From the NCBI GenBank assembly GCA_029465975.1, contig CM055755.1:5899138-5963137 (forward strand): a DNA stretch of 64,000 bases. Direction: 5' to 3'. The notes below the pieces were generated by a model. That model was not told where the DNA came from and did not search any database. It saw only the letters and a program-made list of their open reading frames with translations. The position numbers and the translations under genes are program-made. Source of the stretch: Dallia pectoralis (lineage: Eukaryota; Chordata; Actinopteri; Esociformes; Umbridae). This document shows positions 26,501 to 38,923 of this stretch, piece by piece. How positions within the stretch are numbered: the stretch's first letter is position 1; every line of letters starts with the position of its first letter.

Positions 26501-29500
26501 GATGATGAAGATCGGGGAGTCGATAAACACAAACACTGACTAATTGGGACCCGGCGTGGACATTTGGGGAGATGAGACAAGAACTGATTTAATATGCATT
26601 ATGACGTGTGACGGGGTGTGGGGGGGGCGATGGTGGCTAGAAGGCCGGTGACGTCGACCGCTGAAACCGTTGTGCGCCAGAAGGGGGTAGCTTTGCAAAA
26701 ACAGATTTAATTTAATCACAAACTCAAATGTTACTTGGCGTGGTGGGGCTTTTGGCGGCTCATGCGTTAGCCAGTTTGCTGTCAAGAAAATTCTGCGTTA
26801 GCTTTTCTGAGAGGATGGAAAAGTTTAAATCGATTAACGACAGAGAATCACCTGCATCTGTTATAGACTGAAATCCAATCACTTCCCAAAGTTAGCTCTT
26901 AGCATTCTAGATCATTTCATGTTCAGGAGTTGACCTTCACGTTTGACCGAGGTCTCTTCCAGAACAAATCAAGTTTTTACTTAATTCTTCACTGGACTAA
27001 GTACGAATTGATCGGCTTTTTTTTATCTGTGCCGGGGGAAATTCTTCTTTTGCCTGTGGTCAGTCGCCTGTCCCCACAGAGATATGTCAGCTCCCTGAGA
27101 TCTGCAGCCTGATGTGACTACCACCGGCGAGTACAACGACTGTGGCAGTTCCCGGGAAAATGTGTAGATCTCTCTCGATCGGGTTCAGTGAAATGCCCCA
27201 TACCCCGGTATCGGGAAGCAAAAAACATCACCCCCTTGAACCCGCCTGGCCCAGACGACCACACTACTGACAATTTAAATCTATGGTGGGAGACAGAGCT
27301 GGAGGAAGGGGTGTCGAAACACCGGGTCAGAATCTTGAGAATGATCTGGGCGCCGTCGGTGGCGGCAGCATCAAGACAATGGACCTCTCAACACTTGGCC
27401 TGGATGTCGGAGTGAATGATTGCTGGTGGGTCAAGCATGGGGATTCCTGAGGCTGTGGCAGTGGACAGAGGCTTGGCCCGTCGCACTGAAACCAAGGGCT
27501 TTATTTTCTGTTCGGCTGATGAGTTTTCTTCAAGGCTGCCGTCGACTTCACCAGCCGTGTGTAGGCTTAGCTGGTGGTTTCTCCACTTGAAATGTGACCG
27601 TTGCCTCTTTTTGATCGATGCGTTAATTACATCGTAGGCGTGGGACAAATATCCCCACTTGATCAGATGAGTTGGGAGAATCGGCGACGCTTATTTGTGT
27701 TTGTGAAATTGTATGTTCTAATATCGGATCTGGTACCAGATCGATAAAACAGAATTAGGTTCAGGCTCCATGTAAGAAATTGTGAGTGTGATATATAGCC
27801 AGTAACATGGCTGTTTCCATGTAGTCCACATTAGGTCAGGCTTAAGAAGAACTTTTAAGCTTAAGAAATGTATGTCGGTCTCACACATTGAATTTCTATT
27901 GCTTTTACTCACAGATTTGATCTTGGTTTCTTTTCAGGCGATTAAATCCCGGTACCTATGTCAAGAGCTCAAATGTGTCAATGACATTGGTAAACCAACA
28001 CATCTGTCAGTGAAACTTCAAAAAGAGAGATATCATACAATGTGAAAATGTTCAGATATGCCTTACGGCTTATTTCCATTTCAAGAGGGTTAATCCATCT
28101 CAATCTCTCTGTCATCGTCAACAAGCTCTGTCAGTCCCTCCCAGATGGCTAAAGATGTACAACGGCAATCGTGATGGCGAACATGTACTATAGCAATCTT
28201 GAATTCGAATGTTCTGGGTTGGGCACTTTCTTTATTTTGATATATATATACGCTGAGAAGAACGTGTTCTAGGTGAACACTTGTCATCACGCTTCATGAT
28301 GGATTTGAAAATTTGCGGGTTTTTTATTCTGTCAGCAGAAGACCTTTGACACGGGCTCTGCCCTTTAGAATTGTTGGTTTTCGCGTGCAACTTGTTCCTT
28401 GTTCATCCCTAACCTCATGTAGTCTCGCTACTCCTTGGATCGGGTTCCACCTGGCTCTACAGCCCCATCCCATAGCTTCCGATCTGAGAGTGACGGGCCG
28501 TGAAATTGAGAGTCGCCATGACGTTGTCGAAACGCGTCTTGCTTTGGAATTTAATCGAGAGTTGAGTTTGGAACAGTGCATAGCGTTTCTTTAGCCGGTT
28601 CTTTTGTAATGGGCCTTCGAATGGTTTTCATTACTCAATTACAAAAGAAGGAATTTCAGAACGCGTTGATTCAGATTATACATCTTTTTTGACTTGGCCA
28701 GCTACACTGGTAAATGCTTTCTTCATAGCCAAATGTATCCCGATGATTTACATTGACTAGGGATAATTGAAGAAATACATTTTCTTAATAAATGTAATTC
28801 AGATCGCGATACTTTTTCTTCCCTCGGTCTGCCATCATTACCCAGACATAACCAATATCCAGAAAAGCCTGTGATTTCATAAGTCTTTGTCTCTCTCTCT
28901 GCCATCGCTGTTTGCAGTCCACATCACAACATCACTTTGCTCTGCAGTTCCCTATAACAGCTCATCGGAATGTAAATAAAAATGACTCCGGTCATGGCTC
29001 GGTTAACCCTCGCTTGACAGATGAAAATGTTTCTCTTGAACTTTTGCCGACTGGCTGGTTTTATGTTTCCCTGGCATATGCGAACGCCACGGTGTAAATA
29101 TGACAGTGTGACAGGAGAATACATTATTTCAAAAAGTACACATAAGGTGTAAATGCTAATGTTATTGTGCGGACTGTATATCTTGTCCTCTGCTCTTACC
29201 TCTTATTCTGCAATTATTATTATTGTATTATTATTTTAGGTGAAAACCGTATAGTAGGCACTAAAAACGTGCAGCGCTGTATTAAAACACAGTTTGTTTA
29301 GGGAATATGTGTAATTAGCAAGATACGGTGTAGACGCAGCTCTGGCTAAATGTAATCGGCTGTATTCTTCCCACGCCTATTCACTTAATCCGAGGATTTT
29401 TCAAGTTCAACTCATTTCTGGCTAACCGTGGGATCAAATATCTTATCCTTGACCGAACGAGAGTATTGATACAGGTCACAGAAAATGTTATTGCAAGATT

Positions 29501-31289
29501 GCGTTTGAGTGAAAAAGAAAGAGCCTTCATAACTAAGCCAACTTAATGATTTATGTCGAACACAACATTTTTGGGAATCCTTCGGAAGTATGTGATGTAA
29601 CACACAGAACACAATGCCCTTCAGAAACTGCTGTAGCCTCCGTTTCAAATGCGAAATGTTTTTTTGTTTCTTTGAATTGCAGTTTTGTAAAGAGCTAGAG
29701 TATAGTGCATACCTGAGCAGGTTCCCAAAGCCGACGACAAACACTGGTCATTTGGTTTTAGCAAAAGATCTACATTTTTATTGGACTATTCTTTTGTTCG
29801 AACTGAAAATCGTATACATTGCTGTGTACAACTCCCTTCATAGAAAAGCACAACCTGTCTCTGATTCTGGAGCAGGGCTATGATGTCCAGTTGTGTTGCC
29901 AGTTGTGTTGTATGCACAGCACATCACTAGTGAGGTCGACAACTTTAAACAGTCATTTACACAACCCCATTACAGTGAAGCACCTTGGGAGTTACTTCTG
30001 CGCTATGTTTCTGTTTACATTATGGAGATCTTGCCAGATTTGCTTGGTTTGAACACAATGTAAGATTATCAATGTTGTCTGTCTAGTTGATGAGTGGTAC
30101 ATTTGGACATTGGTAAGATCTTTGGATTTGAAGTCCCGTATTAGTCACCGTAGCCAATGTGTATTCTCATAAACCTGAACTTTCTTGAATGTGAAGCCTG
30201 GGGAAATCTGTGGCAGTACAATTTAGAAATATTAGGGAGGGGAAGGCAATTTAAATCACTGATGATCCGTAACACATTAGGTGATGTTGCATAGCTGTTT
30301 ACAAGATTAGAGATGCATCAGTGTGTGGGGAAGTCCGAGAAATTGCAGATAAAGACCAAAATGGTGATTTCGGTTGTTTTGCATACTAGCACGAAATGAG
30401 CACGGGCCGGTTTTGGGACACGGATCCAGCCTGGTGTCAGCAAAATCGGACACGAGCGTTGTGACAACGACACGTCAATTTCGGGGGAACTACATTCCCG
30501 CACGTTGATATTGCAGCAATACAAAATGAGGTTACGGAGTGCAGACTGTCAGCATTAATTATAGAGGGGGATATTTTCATCTAATTCAAATGAAACATGT
30601 AGACATTTCGGTGTTTTTAATATATGTAGTCTGGCAATTTTAGATACCCCAAAAATATTTGAACAGATTTGAAACATTATCTAGATCAAATCCATAAACC
30701 GTTGACATATCCTTGGCATGTAATGATTGCCTGCTGTCTGTGACCAATAGATATCACCAGACGCTGTGTTTTTTTTAACCTGATGATGCTCTGAGGGGAA
30801 TCTTCAATTTGTTGTCGTTTGTTTTTCCTGCCCTTCTTGCATATTATCTTTGGTTGATTTTTGACACACCTATATTAATTGAAACTTCTAAAGTCCACAT
30901 GTTTTCTGACACCAGCATCGACAAATGCAAAGCCTAGAATCCTGACATTGACATCTCTTGTGCACACATGATGCACGCATTGAGACCTTATTTAAAATGA
31001 AAAGCTCTAAAGGCTAGCTAACATTATTGTCGCCACCGTAAAAAGCCAATGTCGACATACAATGTGTGCTGTGTCTTATTTGAGAACCACTACCCTGTCA
31101 AACCATTTTAAGAAATGGAAAATTCTCTTAACATCACACAATGATGAGTTTCCCTTCATAATATCGACTGAATTAAAATTTGACTTAAAAAAAGGAAAGT
31201 TGTATACCTAATCCTCGAGTAGATCTTGAAGAACAAGACACATAATCTTAATAGTGAATGAGTTTACTGTTGGAACTTGTAGATGACAA
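26501..31289. other. Non-coding DNA, nothing recognised
   Basis: Short frames of 60-110 codons on both strands, none recognised. An ATT-rich microsatellite-like patch lies at about 29,213-29,238. No transposon family is identified. Confidence 0.4.
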
Positions 31290-31789
31290 NNNNNNNNNNN
31301 NNNNNNNNNNNNNNNNNNNNNNNNNNNNNNNNNNNNNNNNNNNNNNNNNNNNNNNNNNNNNNNNNNNNNNNNNNNNNNNNNNNNNNNNNNNNNNNNNNNN
31401 NNNNNNNNNNNNNNNNNNNNNNNNNNNNNNNNNNNNNNNNNNNNNNNNNNNNNNNNNNNNNNNNNNNNNNNNNNNNNNNNNNNNNNNNNNNNNNNNNNNN
31501 NNNNNNNNNNNNNNNNNNNNNNNNNNNNNNNNNNNNNNNNNNNNNNNNNNNNNNNNNNNNNNNNNNNNNNNNNNNNNNNNNNNNNNNNNNNNNNNNNNNN
31601 NNNNNNNNNNNNNNNNNNNNNNNNNNNNNNNNNNNNNNNNNNNNNNNNNNNNNNNNNNNNNNNNNNNNNNNNNNNNNNNNNNNNNNNNNNNNNNNNNNNN
31701 NNNNNNNNNNNNNNNNNNNNNNNNNNNNNNNNNNNNNNNNNNNNNNNNNNNNNNNNNNNNNNNNNNNNNNNNNNNNNNNNNNNNNNNNN
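31290..31789. other. Assembly gap of exactly 500 N
   Basis: The run of N is exactly 500 long, which suggests a fixed-size placeholder rather than a measured distance. Any open frame spanning it is meaningless. Confidence 0.98.
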
Positions 31790-31818
31790 ACTAGCTGTAA
31801 CTGCTTGCTTCAAGAGAG

Positions 31819-32440
31819 CAATATAGACCGATGAGCCAGACTATTACGTCCACTCATAAACGAGGACAATAACATTCATCGTCTCCTAACAAGGGCACGT
31901 GTCAAGGTCTGTGTGGATTAGAAGGTAAGAGAACAATCAGACCTTGACAAGGGTGTCATTATTATGTCTAGACGACAGGATCTGGGACACACTGAAACGG
32001 CAATGCTTTTGGGGGGCTCCCGGTCCCAAATGGTGAGTACCAATTGACAAACCGGCAACAGGGCGCTGGTGCGCCCGAGGCCCTTCGATGCGTGAGGGCG
32101 ATGAAGATCAACCCGTCTGGTCCGAACCGACATAAGGTTTCTGTGGCACAAGTCACAGGACATTTTAAAGATGGTTGCAGGAGAAATGTGCTTAGCGCAC
32201 TAGTCCGAGTGCCCGTGTTCACGCCTGTCAGCCGTTGAAAGCCCCTACGGCGGGACCTGTTCCGATTTCTTCTCAATATGTCGGCCCCATTTACCTGGGG
32301 AAGTGTTCGCACCAGGATGCATTGTGGGAAGACATGCCGGGGGAGGAAATGGGATGTTCTGGGCAATTTTCTGCTGGGAAACCCCGGTTTTGGGCAACAT
32401 TGTGCATGTCAATTTGCATCATATTAGGCAGTCGGTCTTG
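31819..32440 (+). pseudogene. Tc1-like transposase relic, N-terminal and central part
   Basis: The 5' end (gaccgatgagccagactatt...ctcctaacaagggcacgtgtc) matches the family at 2296 and 57416. A degraded transposase gene follows: its N-terminal DNA-binding region is recognisable around gtctagacgacaggatctgg and cggcaacagggcgctgg, then a damaged middle, then a stretch beginning near 32,303 whose translation keeps the Tc1-type block GRHAGGGNGMFWAIFCWET. Frames shift repeatedly, no start-to-stop frame exists, and the element ends near 32,440 without the C-terminal block. It is therefore a non-functional, 3'-truncated copy. The assembly gap lies 30 bases upstream. Confidence 0.82.
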
Positions 32441-32599
32441 TATTTGTATTTATCATTGGTGTACATGTTTAATGTAACAACAAATGTTTTGGTCTCATAG
32501 TCGTGGAGGATATTGGGAATGGACGAGAGTTTATGATGAACTTTCAATGAGTAAGAAAAAATGCCCATATGAGGGCGGTTATCTTCCCCGTTTTTCCTC

Positions 32600-32960
32600 A
32601 TGCCGTCTAACGCGTGCCCAGAGGTGACAAACAAGACCTGACACGGGAATCTTGAGATTCGCCGTCCTCAAATTGACACGGAGTGCCGGCGCTCCAGAGG
32701 TATCTCTCGTGATCTATTAGCGCCGTCTGACGTCCTCCGTCCCACGATGATGTATGGAGCGACCTTCCGCGCGAGTCTCCGTCTCCCCCGGTCCCTCCTC
32801 TCTCCCGCTCGAACCTTCCGTCTCCGAGACGGGCGACAGGCCGGGACACTGGGAAATGACAATGGGCCCGTGCACTTCTCACGTTACCGGTAAGGACGTC
32901 AGGCCACATGTCTGGTGCTGTCAGTAGCAGTATGTCTCCATAATGAGGCACACGGCCGCG
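32600..32960. other. CpG-rich non-coding segment
   Basis: Locally high GC and CpG, most clearly 32,690-32,860, with a cAMP-response-like tgacgtcc near 32,728. A 114-codon minus frame (32607-32951) and a shorter overlapping one exist but encode no recognised domain. It could be a regulatory island; this is not shown. Confidence 0.3.
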
Positions 32961-35900
32961 CTATAGAGCACGACACACGTGACACATTCTATTGCAATCA
33001 CGTGAGCTCCCCAGAAGCATCACATCAGGGGGTGTTGAAACAGCGCTACGAATAGTCTAGAAAAAGAGCGTTATTCCAAATTTAAAACGTTTGCTTGACG
33101 TGTGTGTTAGGACAGTCCCATATGCTCTGGGGGCATTTAGCATTTAGTATTTATATGTGAGAATAGACCTGACAGTGCAGTATGGCCTTTGTGTTTATGC
33201 CTGTGTTTTTTTCCTTCTGAAACCCGTCGGGTTTTTCAGATGTGCGATTTAAAAAGATAAATGACGTCAAAGTGGATTTTATAGAATGCTTTTTTTGTAA
33301 AAACCCATCGGGGTTTTCTGTGACAGCTCGTGTTCCGGTAATTCAAGTCAAGATAAAGAAAACGTTTTGTCCCTTCAAAATTAGTACTGTTTCAAAAGTG
33401 CATCGCTGTGATCCTCGTCAAGAATAAGGTGCGCGGCGATTTAATGATGCAGGGTGAAATTATTGTAATGCGGAACATTGTTTCCCGGTGGAAAATGAGC
33501 TCAATTGTCAACGCTAGTCGTCTGCCAGGGGGTCTAATTAACATTTTAGGAAATAATGCTTTGAGTTTCTCTTTGTTGAATTAAACCTGTACAGCATTAC
33601 AATCAGTCAGTAAAAATAGTTTAAAGCCCTTTGTATATCAGCATTTGTCACAGGTTGCTTCTATCTGTACCCAGTATGAAACCTGTACGTTAACACGTTC
33701 ACCTCAGGTGCTCTGTTTTTGGGTGTTTTTGAACCAATAACTTGATCAGTTGTTGATTCCTCTTTTAAATCATTTAGCAAGTGTTCTTCAGGAAAGCCCC
33801 GGGCGGCCACGTTTCATTCAAAGTTTAGCCCATAGAGCGGGTTTATACTATTAAAGCAAGTCAGCACAAAATCTATTTTATTTTAAATGGGATACATAAC
33901 GTTTCAGTCTACATTGGCAGCTGTCACAGGTTAGCCAGAAGCGCGTTGTGGGTTTTACCGGAGGGATTAGTACATGCAGCACCTTCACTGCCCAGATGTA
34001 TTTGCCACGGGCCCCATTAAGGTAGCCAATATCAAATATATTCAGCCACAAAAAGCCCGACCAGAAGGCTACTTGCCATTGTCTATTTGTACCATAATCA
34101 CCCTGGACTCTGGAACGCTGAGGAATGGTGGCGTGTCATGTGCGGAGATACTCATCTAGCGGTAATATGAACAGGTCTCTTTGCCAATGCCACTCGGTCC
34201 ATTTTAGTAATCTATCCCGCGACGAGCACAGCTCATATCTTTTTTGCGTCCTCGTACTTCGTGTGTCTCAGTTTAAATGCATTTGATATTTGAACGGGGG
34301 GAACACATTAGTCAAATCGGAATTGTCTGCAGAGAAAGGTGTTTTCGCTCTCCTGCTTTCCTAAACAATACGTTTAATTATAATCACAGCATAAATGCTC
34401 TTGACTATGGCCAGAATATATAACCACTAAATATATTATTTTTTTATACATAAATGCAATCAGGAACCTTCTTGTTTTTGCTATGTTTCTCTTTACAGAG
34501 CAGTTAATCAAGCGGGGGTTGATCTACAAAGTGCTACTAATCTCAAAAGTTCTCATCTTACAAAGGATATTATCACATATTTGCAAGCATTACGACACGG
34601 AAGCGTGTGCTCTATTTGGCCAGTGTACCACATCTGCAATGCATGTCACATCACAGCAGGGTGCCTTTTCCACGGCACTTGCCATTGGTATATAATAACA
34701 ACCTACAACAACCCTCACTTTAAAGCTTATACCAAGTATTGCCAATGCAATTTCAACAGTAGGAATACATGCTTTGTCATATCTGTATTGGATAAACGTC
34801 CAAAGTGTTTTCATCACACCAAATCAAAACTGCTTCTGACGGATGTGTGAGATAAAAAGGATTTCTACTGTCTTCGTGTTGTCGTGAAGAGAGAACTAAG
34901 AGTCGCCCCCCCTAGCTGTAGTGCTAGCTTAATTCAGTAGCAATGCTCACCATGATGTTATCAATGCAGGATGTGCAATTATAAACATGAGAGTAGGGTA
35001 CGTGTTCGTTTGAAATTGACACTACTTAAGTACTAGTCAAGGTTCAACTCTAAGACGTGTGCTCGTGTGTTGACTATTAAAACTGCATTGCAGCACCAAT
35101 GGGTTATTCACTAAGGAGTCATCAGAAGTGACTGTTGAAAATAACCTTGGACACAAATGCAAAATATGTGTACACAAGCCTTTCTCTAAAGGATGTTCCT
35201 TTGAATACAACCCATAAATCCAGCATATCATGTTTTAATTGTGTTTGTCTGGGTTTAATGGGAAATCAAGAGGAATCTAGTGCAGTATCCTCCCAATGTG
35301 TTGGGACTTTGTAATATAGGTAGAGCTTTTGTCACTCTTGTGACTCGCGCCCTTCTGTGGGCGTGGCCGTCCAATGATTTGACAGGTAGGCGGGACTTTC
35401 GCTGTGGTAGGTTGGGACCTTCTGTGTGCTGTATGATCGAGTGGAACGTGCAACATGAAATATGGTGAATGAAGTATGACGGACATGTACTTTTTCTTGA
35501 AACATGACACGGCTTGCTTGTGTAACGTGGAGTCTTTGCATTGTGACATTCATGACATCATTTGTTTCAAGCATTTTCCCATGGGTGAACACATTCGTTG
35601 AAACATGAAATGGTACGCTTGTGTAACATATGGGGTTGTGTCATTTATGTCGTACAAAAGCCCAAATTAGGAGCTTATTGTTTCGATCGTTGCACTAATG
35701 TTTTTTGACCGTTTGACAGAAATGACCCTGTATAAACTGCTGGCCTTTTCCGAAAGAAGGACAATCTGCATATATATCAGCGGGTTTCCAGCAGACATGT
35801 CTTCGCTCACAGATCCTGGTGGTCGGAATAGCATTTTCTTATGGCCCTAGGAAGTCTCATTTTCGGTGAGAATAGGGTGCTTGATTTTCCGGGGAGTAGT

Positions 35901-37128
35901 GCTTTACAAACACAAAACATTTATCCTCGAAATGCCTACATCACAGGCAGCTACCAAATGCCTTGATTAATGTCAGCACTTTCCTTGTGCATGTCAGAGA
36001 CACAGTCCACATAACCCCACACTATCACTCACAGCAACTATTAACCCCTTATTCATCCTCTACTCCAACCGATACTTGACACCGCTAAGCGCAGCACTCC
36101 ACAGGCACTCTTAGCACCTCCAATCTACCGCTTCACGAGGGACCTTTTTTCCCTCTAAGCATTCACAATCAGCCCAGCATGTAATTTGCCAATTGATCCC
36201 TATCAAGTCCAATTAGTCTGCCGCGAAAGTACAGTTGACGACTCTACCACCCGCCACGACAGACCAGATGTGCAGACGAGGCTCGTTACTCGAGTGCGTG
36301 GCGACGCCGCTCGACCGACTCGGCCGGGAAACCCGGATGGATTGGAATGGCATCGATACTGCGCTCGAAACGCCTTTTCACCTCTGTATCAGAAACAATC
36401 AATTTCCCTTTACATTTTTGGACTCAGTTGCTATTGATGGACCTTGAGCTTTACATTTTTCTGTTGACATCAACAGGAACACACCTATATATTGAAATAT
36501 TGTATCCCGCACGTCTTTCAAAACATTTTAGACGAAAACTTTTTATGGGGGTAACATCACTTCAATACGTTACATATTTGCATACTGTTATCCCTGGGGA
36601 TTCCACATAACGCTTCCCACCGCGGATCGTTTCGCGGGGTTTTCAGACATGCGTGTCCCATCAAGAAACTGATTATATTGGACGTCCATCCATGCCAGAA
36701 AAGTATTATGAAACTGGCGGAAAACAATTAATATCCAGAATGTTCTTATATCCTTCGTATTTATGAACTGCACTTCAAAGAAAACCTCCTAAGTGCCTCT
36801 GGAAAACAAATAATATATGAAAAAAGATATCCTTTAGATCCTCTGAAGCAGATAAAGAAGCAGCTCAGTCAGACAGGATGGGGGCATTGGTTATCGGCTT
36901 TTCTCAGGCCTCCCACAGATGTTGGGTTGAAGAGCGAGCTTTGGTTAAGCCGGCTCAGAGACATTTACAGACTTGTCCCGGCGTTCCTCCAGAGTTGTCT
37001 TGTTGGTGTGCGTTGTATGACGTCCTGTGGGTTTTGGAACAGGATTTCTTCTAGGACCTGTCGTTATTTCACTCTGTGAGACTCTCAATATCTGCTGCTA
37101 TGAAGCATTCCCATAGCGTGAATGTCCC
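32961..37128. other. Non-coding DNA, nothing recognised
   Basis: AT-rich sequence with short frames only. No transposon family, tRNA or exon is recognised. Confidence 0.4.
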
Positions 37129-37379
37129 GACTACCACACACCAGCTGAGACTACCACACACCAGCTGAGACTACCACACACCAACTGAGACTACCACACA
37201 CCAGCTGAGACTACCACACACACCAAGTGAGACTACCACACACCAACCGAGACTACCACACACCAACCGAGACTAACACACACCATCTGAGATTACCACA
37301 CACCAGCTGAGACTACCACACACACCAGCTGAGACTACCACACACCAGCTGAGACTACCACACACCATCTGAGACTATC
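37129..37379. repeat. Minisatellite, 20-bp unit, about 12 copies
   Basis: The unit is gactaccacacaccagctga. Two units (starting near 37,209 and 37,311) are 22 bases because of one extra CA. Variants such as ccaactga, ccaagtga, ccaaccga and ccatctga occur among the central copies. Confidence 0.95.
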
Positions 37380-37880
37380 ATTGGGTCTAGTTGCAATTTG
37401 GCAAACTCAAGGGAGTATATCATATGCCTTTTTTTTACCTTGGAGTGGCTTTTGTTGGGTGGCTAGTAGCCACTGGCTACCAGCTGGCAGGTTCTTTCAC
37501 CTCTGTAGAGAAACTCTGTCCCTTGCTTACAGTGGCCATTTGGTAATTGGTCACCTCTTTGGCCAAATCAATTCTTGTTGGGAACATTAGTTATGCCTGA
37601 CCGCCAGCTCTAGGGCATCTTTTCCTATTCTCTAGGGAAATTTCAATAAGCGTTTTTTATCATATTCGTCCGCAGTTCAATACCTCAACCCAGTACTGTT
37701 TTCTACTGGGAATTTTCATGACTTGTTTTTTTAATACCTATACGATCAATTGAATTTGCCTTAAGTGGATTCCAATCAATGAGAGAAATAAAAACGCAGG
37801 ATCGACATAAGATATGCATATATGTGTGTGTATGTGAGTGTGTGCGTGTACTGTATTTGTGTGTAAACACTCTGAGGGGC
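37380..37880. other. Non-coding DNA
   Basis: A GT-rich patch occurs near 37,820-37,862. The 69-codon plus frame at 37381-37590 is not recognised. Confidence 0.4.
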
Positions 37881-38380
37881 CAGAAGACCCCTGAAGGTGT
37901 CCTGTGGTATCTGGCACCAAGACATTAAGACCCCTGAAGGTGTCCTGTGGTATCTGGCCCCAAGACATTAAGACCCCTGAAGGTGTCCTGTGGTATCTGT
38001 CACCAAGTGTCCTGTGGTATCTGGCACCAAGACATTAAGACCCCTGAAGGTGTCCTGTGGTATCTGGCACCAAGACATTAAGACCCCTGAAGGTGTCCTG
38101 TGGTATCTGTCACCACAGCATTAGCAGTAGATCTTTCAAGTCCTGGTCGTTGCAATCGTGCATCGGACTTGTTGGTCCACCTCAACGCGCAGACGCTCAA
38201 TCAGATTGGAAACCCGGGCAATTTGAAGGCCAGTGCAAAACCTTGAACTCTTCATCATGTTCTTCAAACCACTCCCGATCGATGTGTGCAGTGAGGCTGT
38301 GCACATTATCCCGCTGAAATAGGCCCTGCCGTCAGGGAATACCATTGCCATGAAGGGGTGTACCTGTTTGTGCTGTCCTG
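37881..38380 (-). pseudogene. Tc1-like transposase relic, C-terminal part, internally expanded
   Basis: Read on the minus strand, this is the C-terminal half of a Tc1/mariner-like transposase. VHPFMAMVFPDG is encoded near 38,320-38,360. The region of the second catalytic aspartate is garbled. A diverged version of the glutamate block (NLIERL...VDQQVRC) follows near 38,160-38,210, then a C-terminal SWCQIPQDTFRGL-like block, which is the part repeated in tandem at 37,883-38,113. Several frameshifts show it is dead. It lies just upstream of the LTR retrotransposon, on the opposite strand. Confidence 0.75.
37883..38113. repeat. 43-bp tandem repeat derived from transposase-coding DNA
   Basis: The unit is gacattaagacccctgaagg followed by tgtcctgtggtatctggcaccaa, in about five copies, one of them truncated (gtgtcctgtggtatctggcaccaa near 38,008). 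The unit matches, on the minus strand, the DNA encoding the C-terminal CQIPQDTFRGL segment of the Tc1-like transposase. The same sequence occurs once, as taccacaggacaccttcagg, in the copy at 57416-57965. The array therefore arose inside a dead transposase gene. Confidence 0.85.
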
Positions 38381-38424
38381 TGAAGGGATTTGTACACATT
38401 GTTGTTCGAAGCCCTAGGAATATA

Positions 38425-38429
38425 TTGAC
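38425..38429. repeat. Target-site duplication, left copy (TTGAC)
   Basis: The five bases immediately before the 5' LTR match 43612-43616 exactly, as expected for Ty3/gypsy integration, which duplicates about 5 bp. Confidence 0.95.
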
Positions 38430-38891
38430 TGTGAGGAATCCCTCTAGCGCAGCTCCCCTGCCCTCTGGTGGCGGGTTTCGTCGTTCGTCGTCGCCGACGT
38501 ATTAGCGGCCGCCGCCCCCTCATTTGTCACTTTGTCTAGTCCTGTCTATTGCACACACCTGGTGTTCATTCCCCATTAGTCTCCTATATAGGCTTCCTCT
38601 GTGGGGTCATGTCCTCGTGTGGTATTGTTGACTGTTGTACGTGTGTACACGCCTCCCGGCGTTATATTAGAGACATTTGTGTGTCTATTTTCATATTGAG
38701 CCCTTGTTGTCGGGCCTTTACTTTTAAGCGCTGTGTCGCTGGTTTTTGTTTCGGTTACGGTACTAGTGAGTACTTAGAAAGTGGCGTTGTCACGAGATTA
38801 CATTAAAACCTCATCAACGCTACGGATCCTGGTCTGCCTCCTTTTCTGCATTTACACACCTCGCCGGCTACGAGACAGAGCCGGCGTGACA
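38430..38891 (+). repeat. 5' LTR of the gypsy element
   Basis: It begins TGTGAGGAATCC and ends CCGGCGTGACA (TG...CA). A TATA box (tatata) lies at 38585-38590, so transcription is predicted to start near 38,615-38,617. An attaaa polyadenylation signal lies at 38802-38807. U3 is then about 38,430-38,616 and R starts near 38,617. The small frames inside it (such as 38549-38806) recur identically in the other LTR and are not genes. Confidence 0.96.
38585..38590 (+). promoter_or_regulatory. LTR TATA box
   Basis: tatata lies about 30 bases upstream of gtgtggtatt (38617-38626). That spacing puts the RNA 5' end at the sequence complementary to the primer-binding site. The same box occurs in the 3' LTR at 43305-43310. 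Confidence 0.75.
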
Positions 38892-38892
38892 G

Positions 38893-38902
38893 AATACCAC
38901 AC
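38893..38902 (+). other. Self-priming primer-binding site
   Basis: aataccacac starts two bases after the LTR end. It is the exact reverse complement of gtgtggtatt at 38617-38626, the predicted 5' end of the element's own RNA. No TGG, as would pair with a tRNA CCA end, occurs at the LTR junction. Tf1 and sushi elements are known to prime reverse transcription with the 5' end of their own transcript, and this layout matches. Ten consecutive pairs are seen; the flanking bases do not pair. Confidence 0.8.
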
Positions 38903-38923
38903 CCAAAAGAAAGGGAAAGGACC

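Noticed and set aside
31208..31834. Long open frames of about 180-200 codons on both strands
   Set aside because: They consist almost entirely of the 500-N gap and have no coding meaning.
37129..37379. Possible CRISPR-like array (regular 20-bp repeats)
   Set aside because: The repeats are head to tail with no unique spacers, and the genome is eukaryotic; it is a minisatellite.
38549..38806. 85-codon frame repeated identically at 43269-43526
   Set aside because: It lies within the two LTRs; the repetition is LTR identity, not a duplicated gene.
38892..38910. tRNA primer-binding site after the 5' LTR
   Set aside because: No TGG begins at the junction; the sequence instead pairs with the element's own RNA 5' end.
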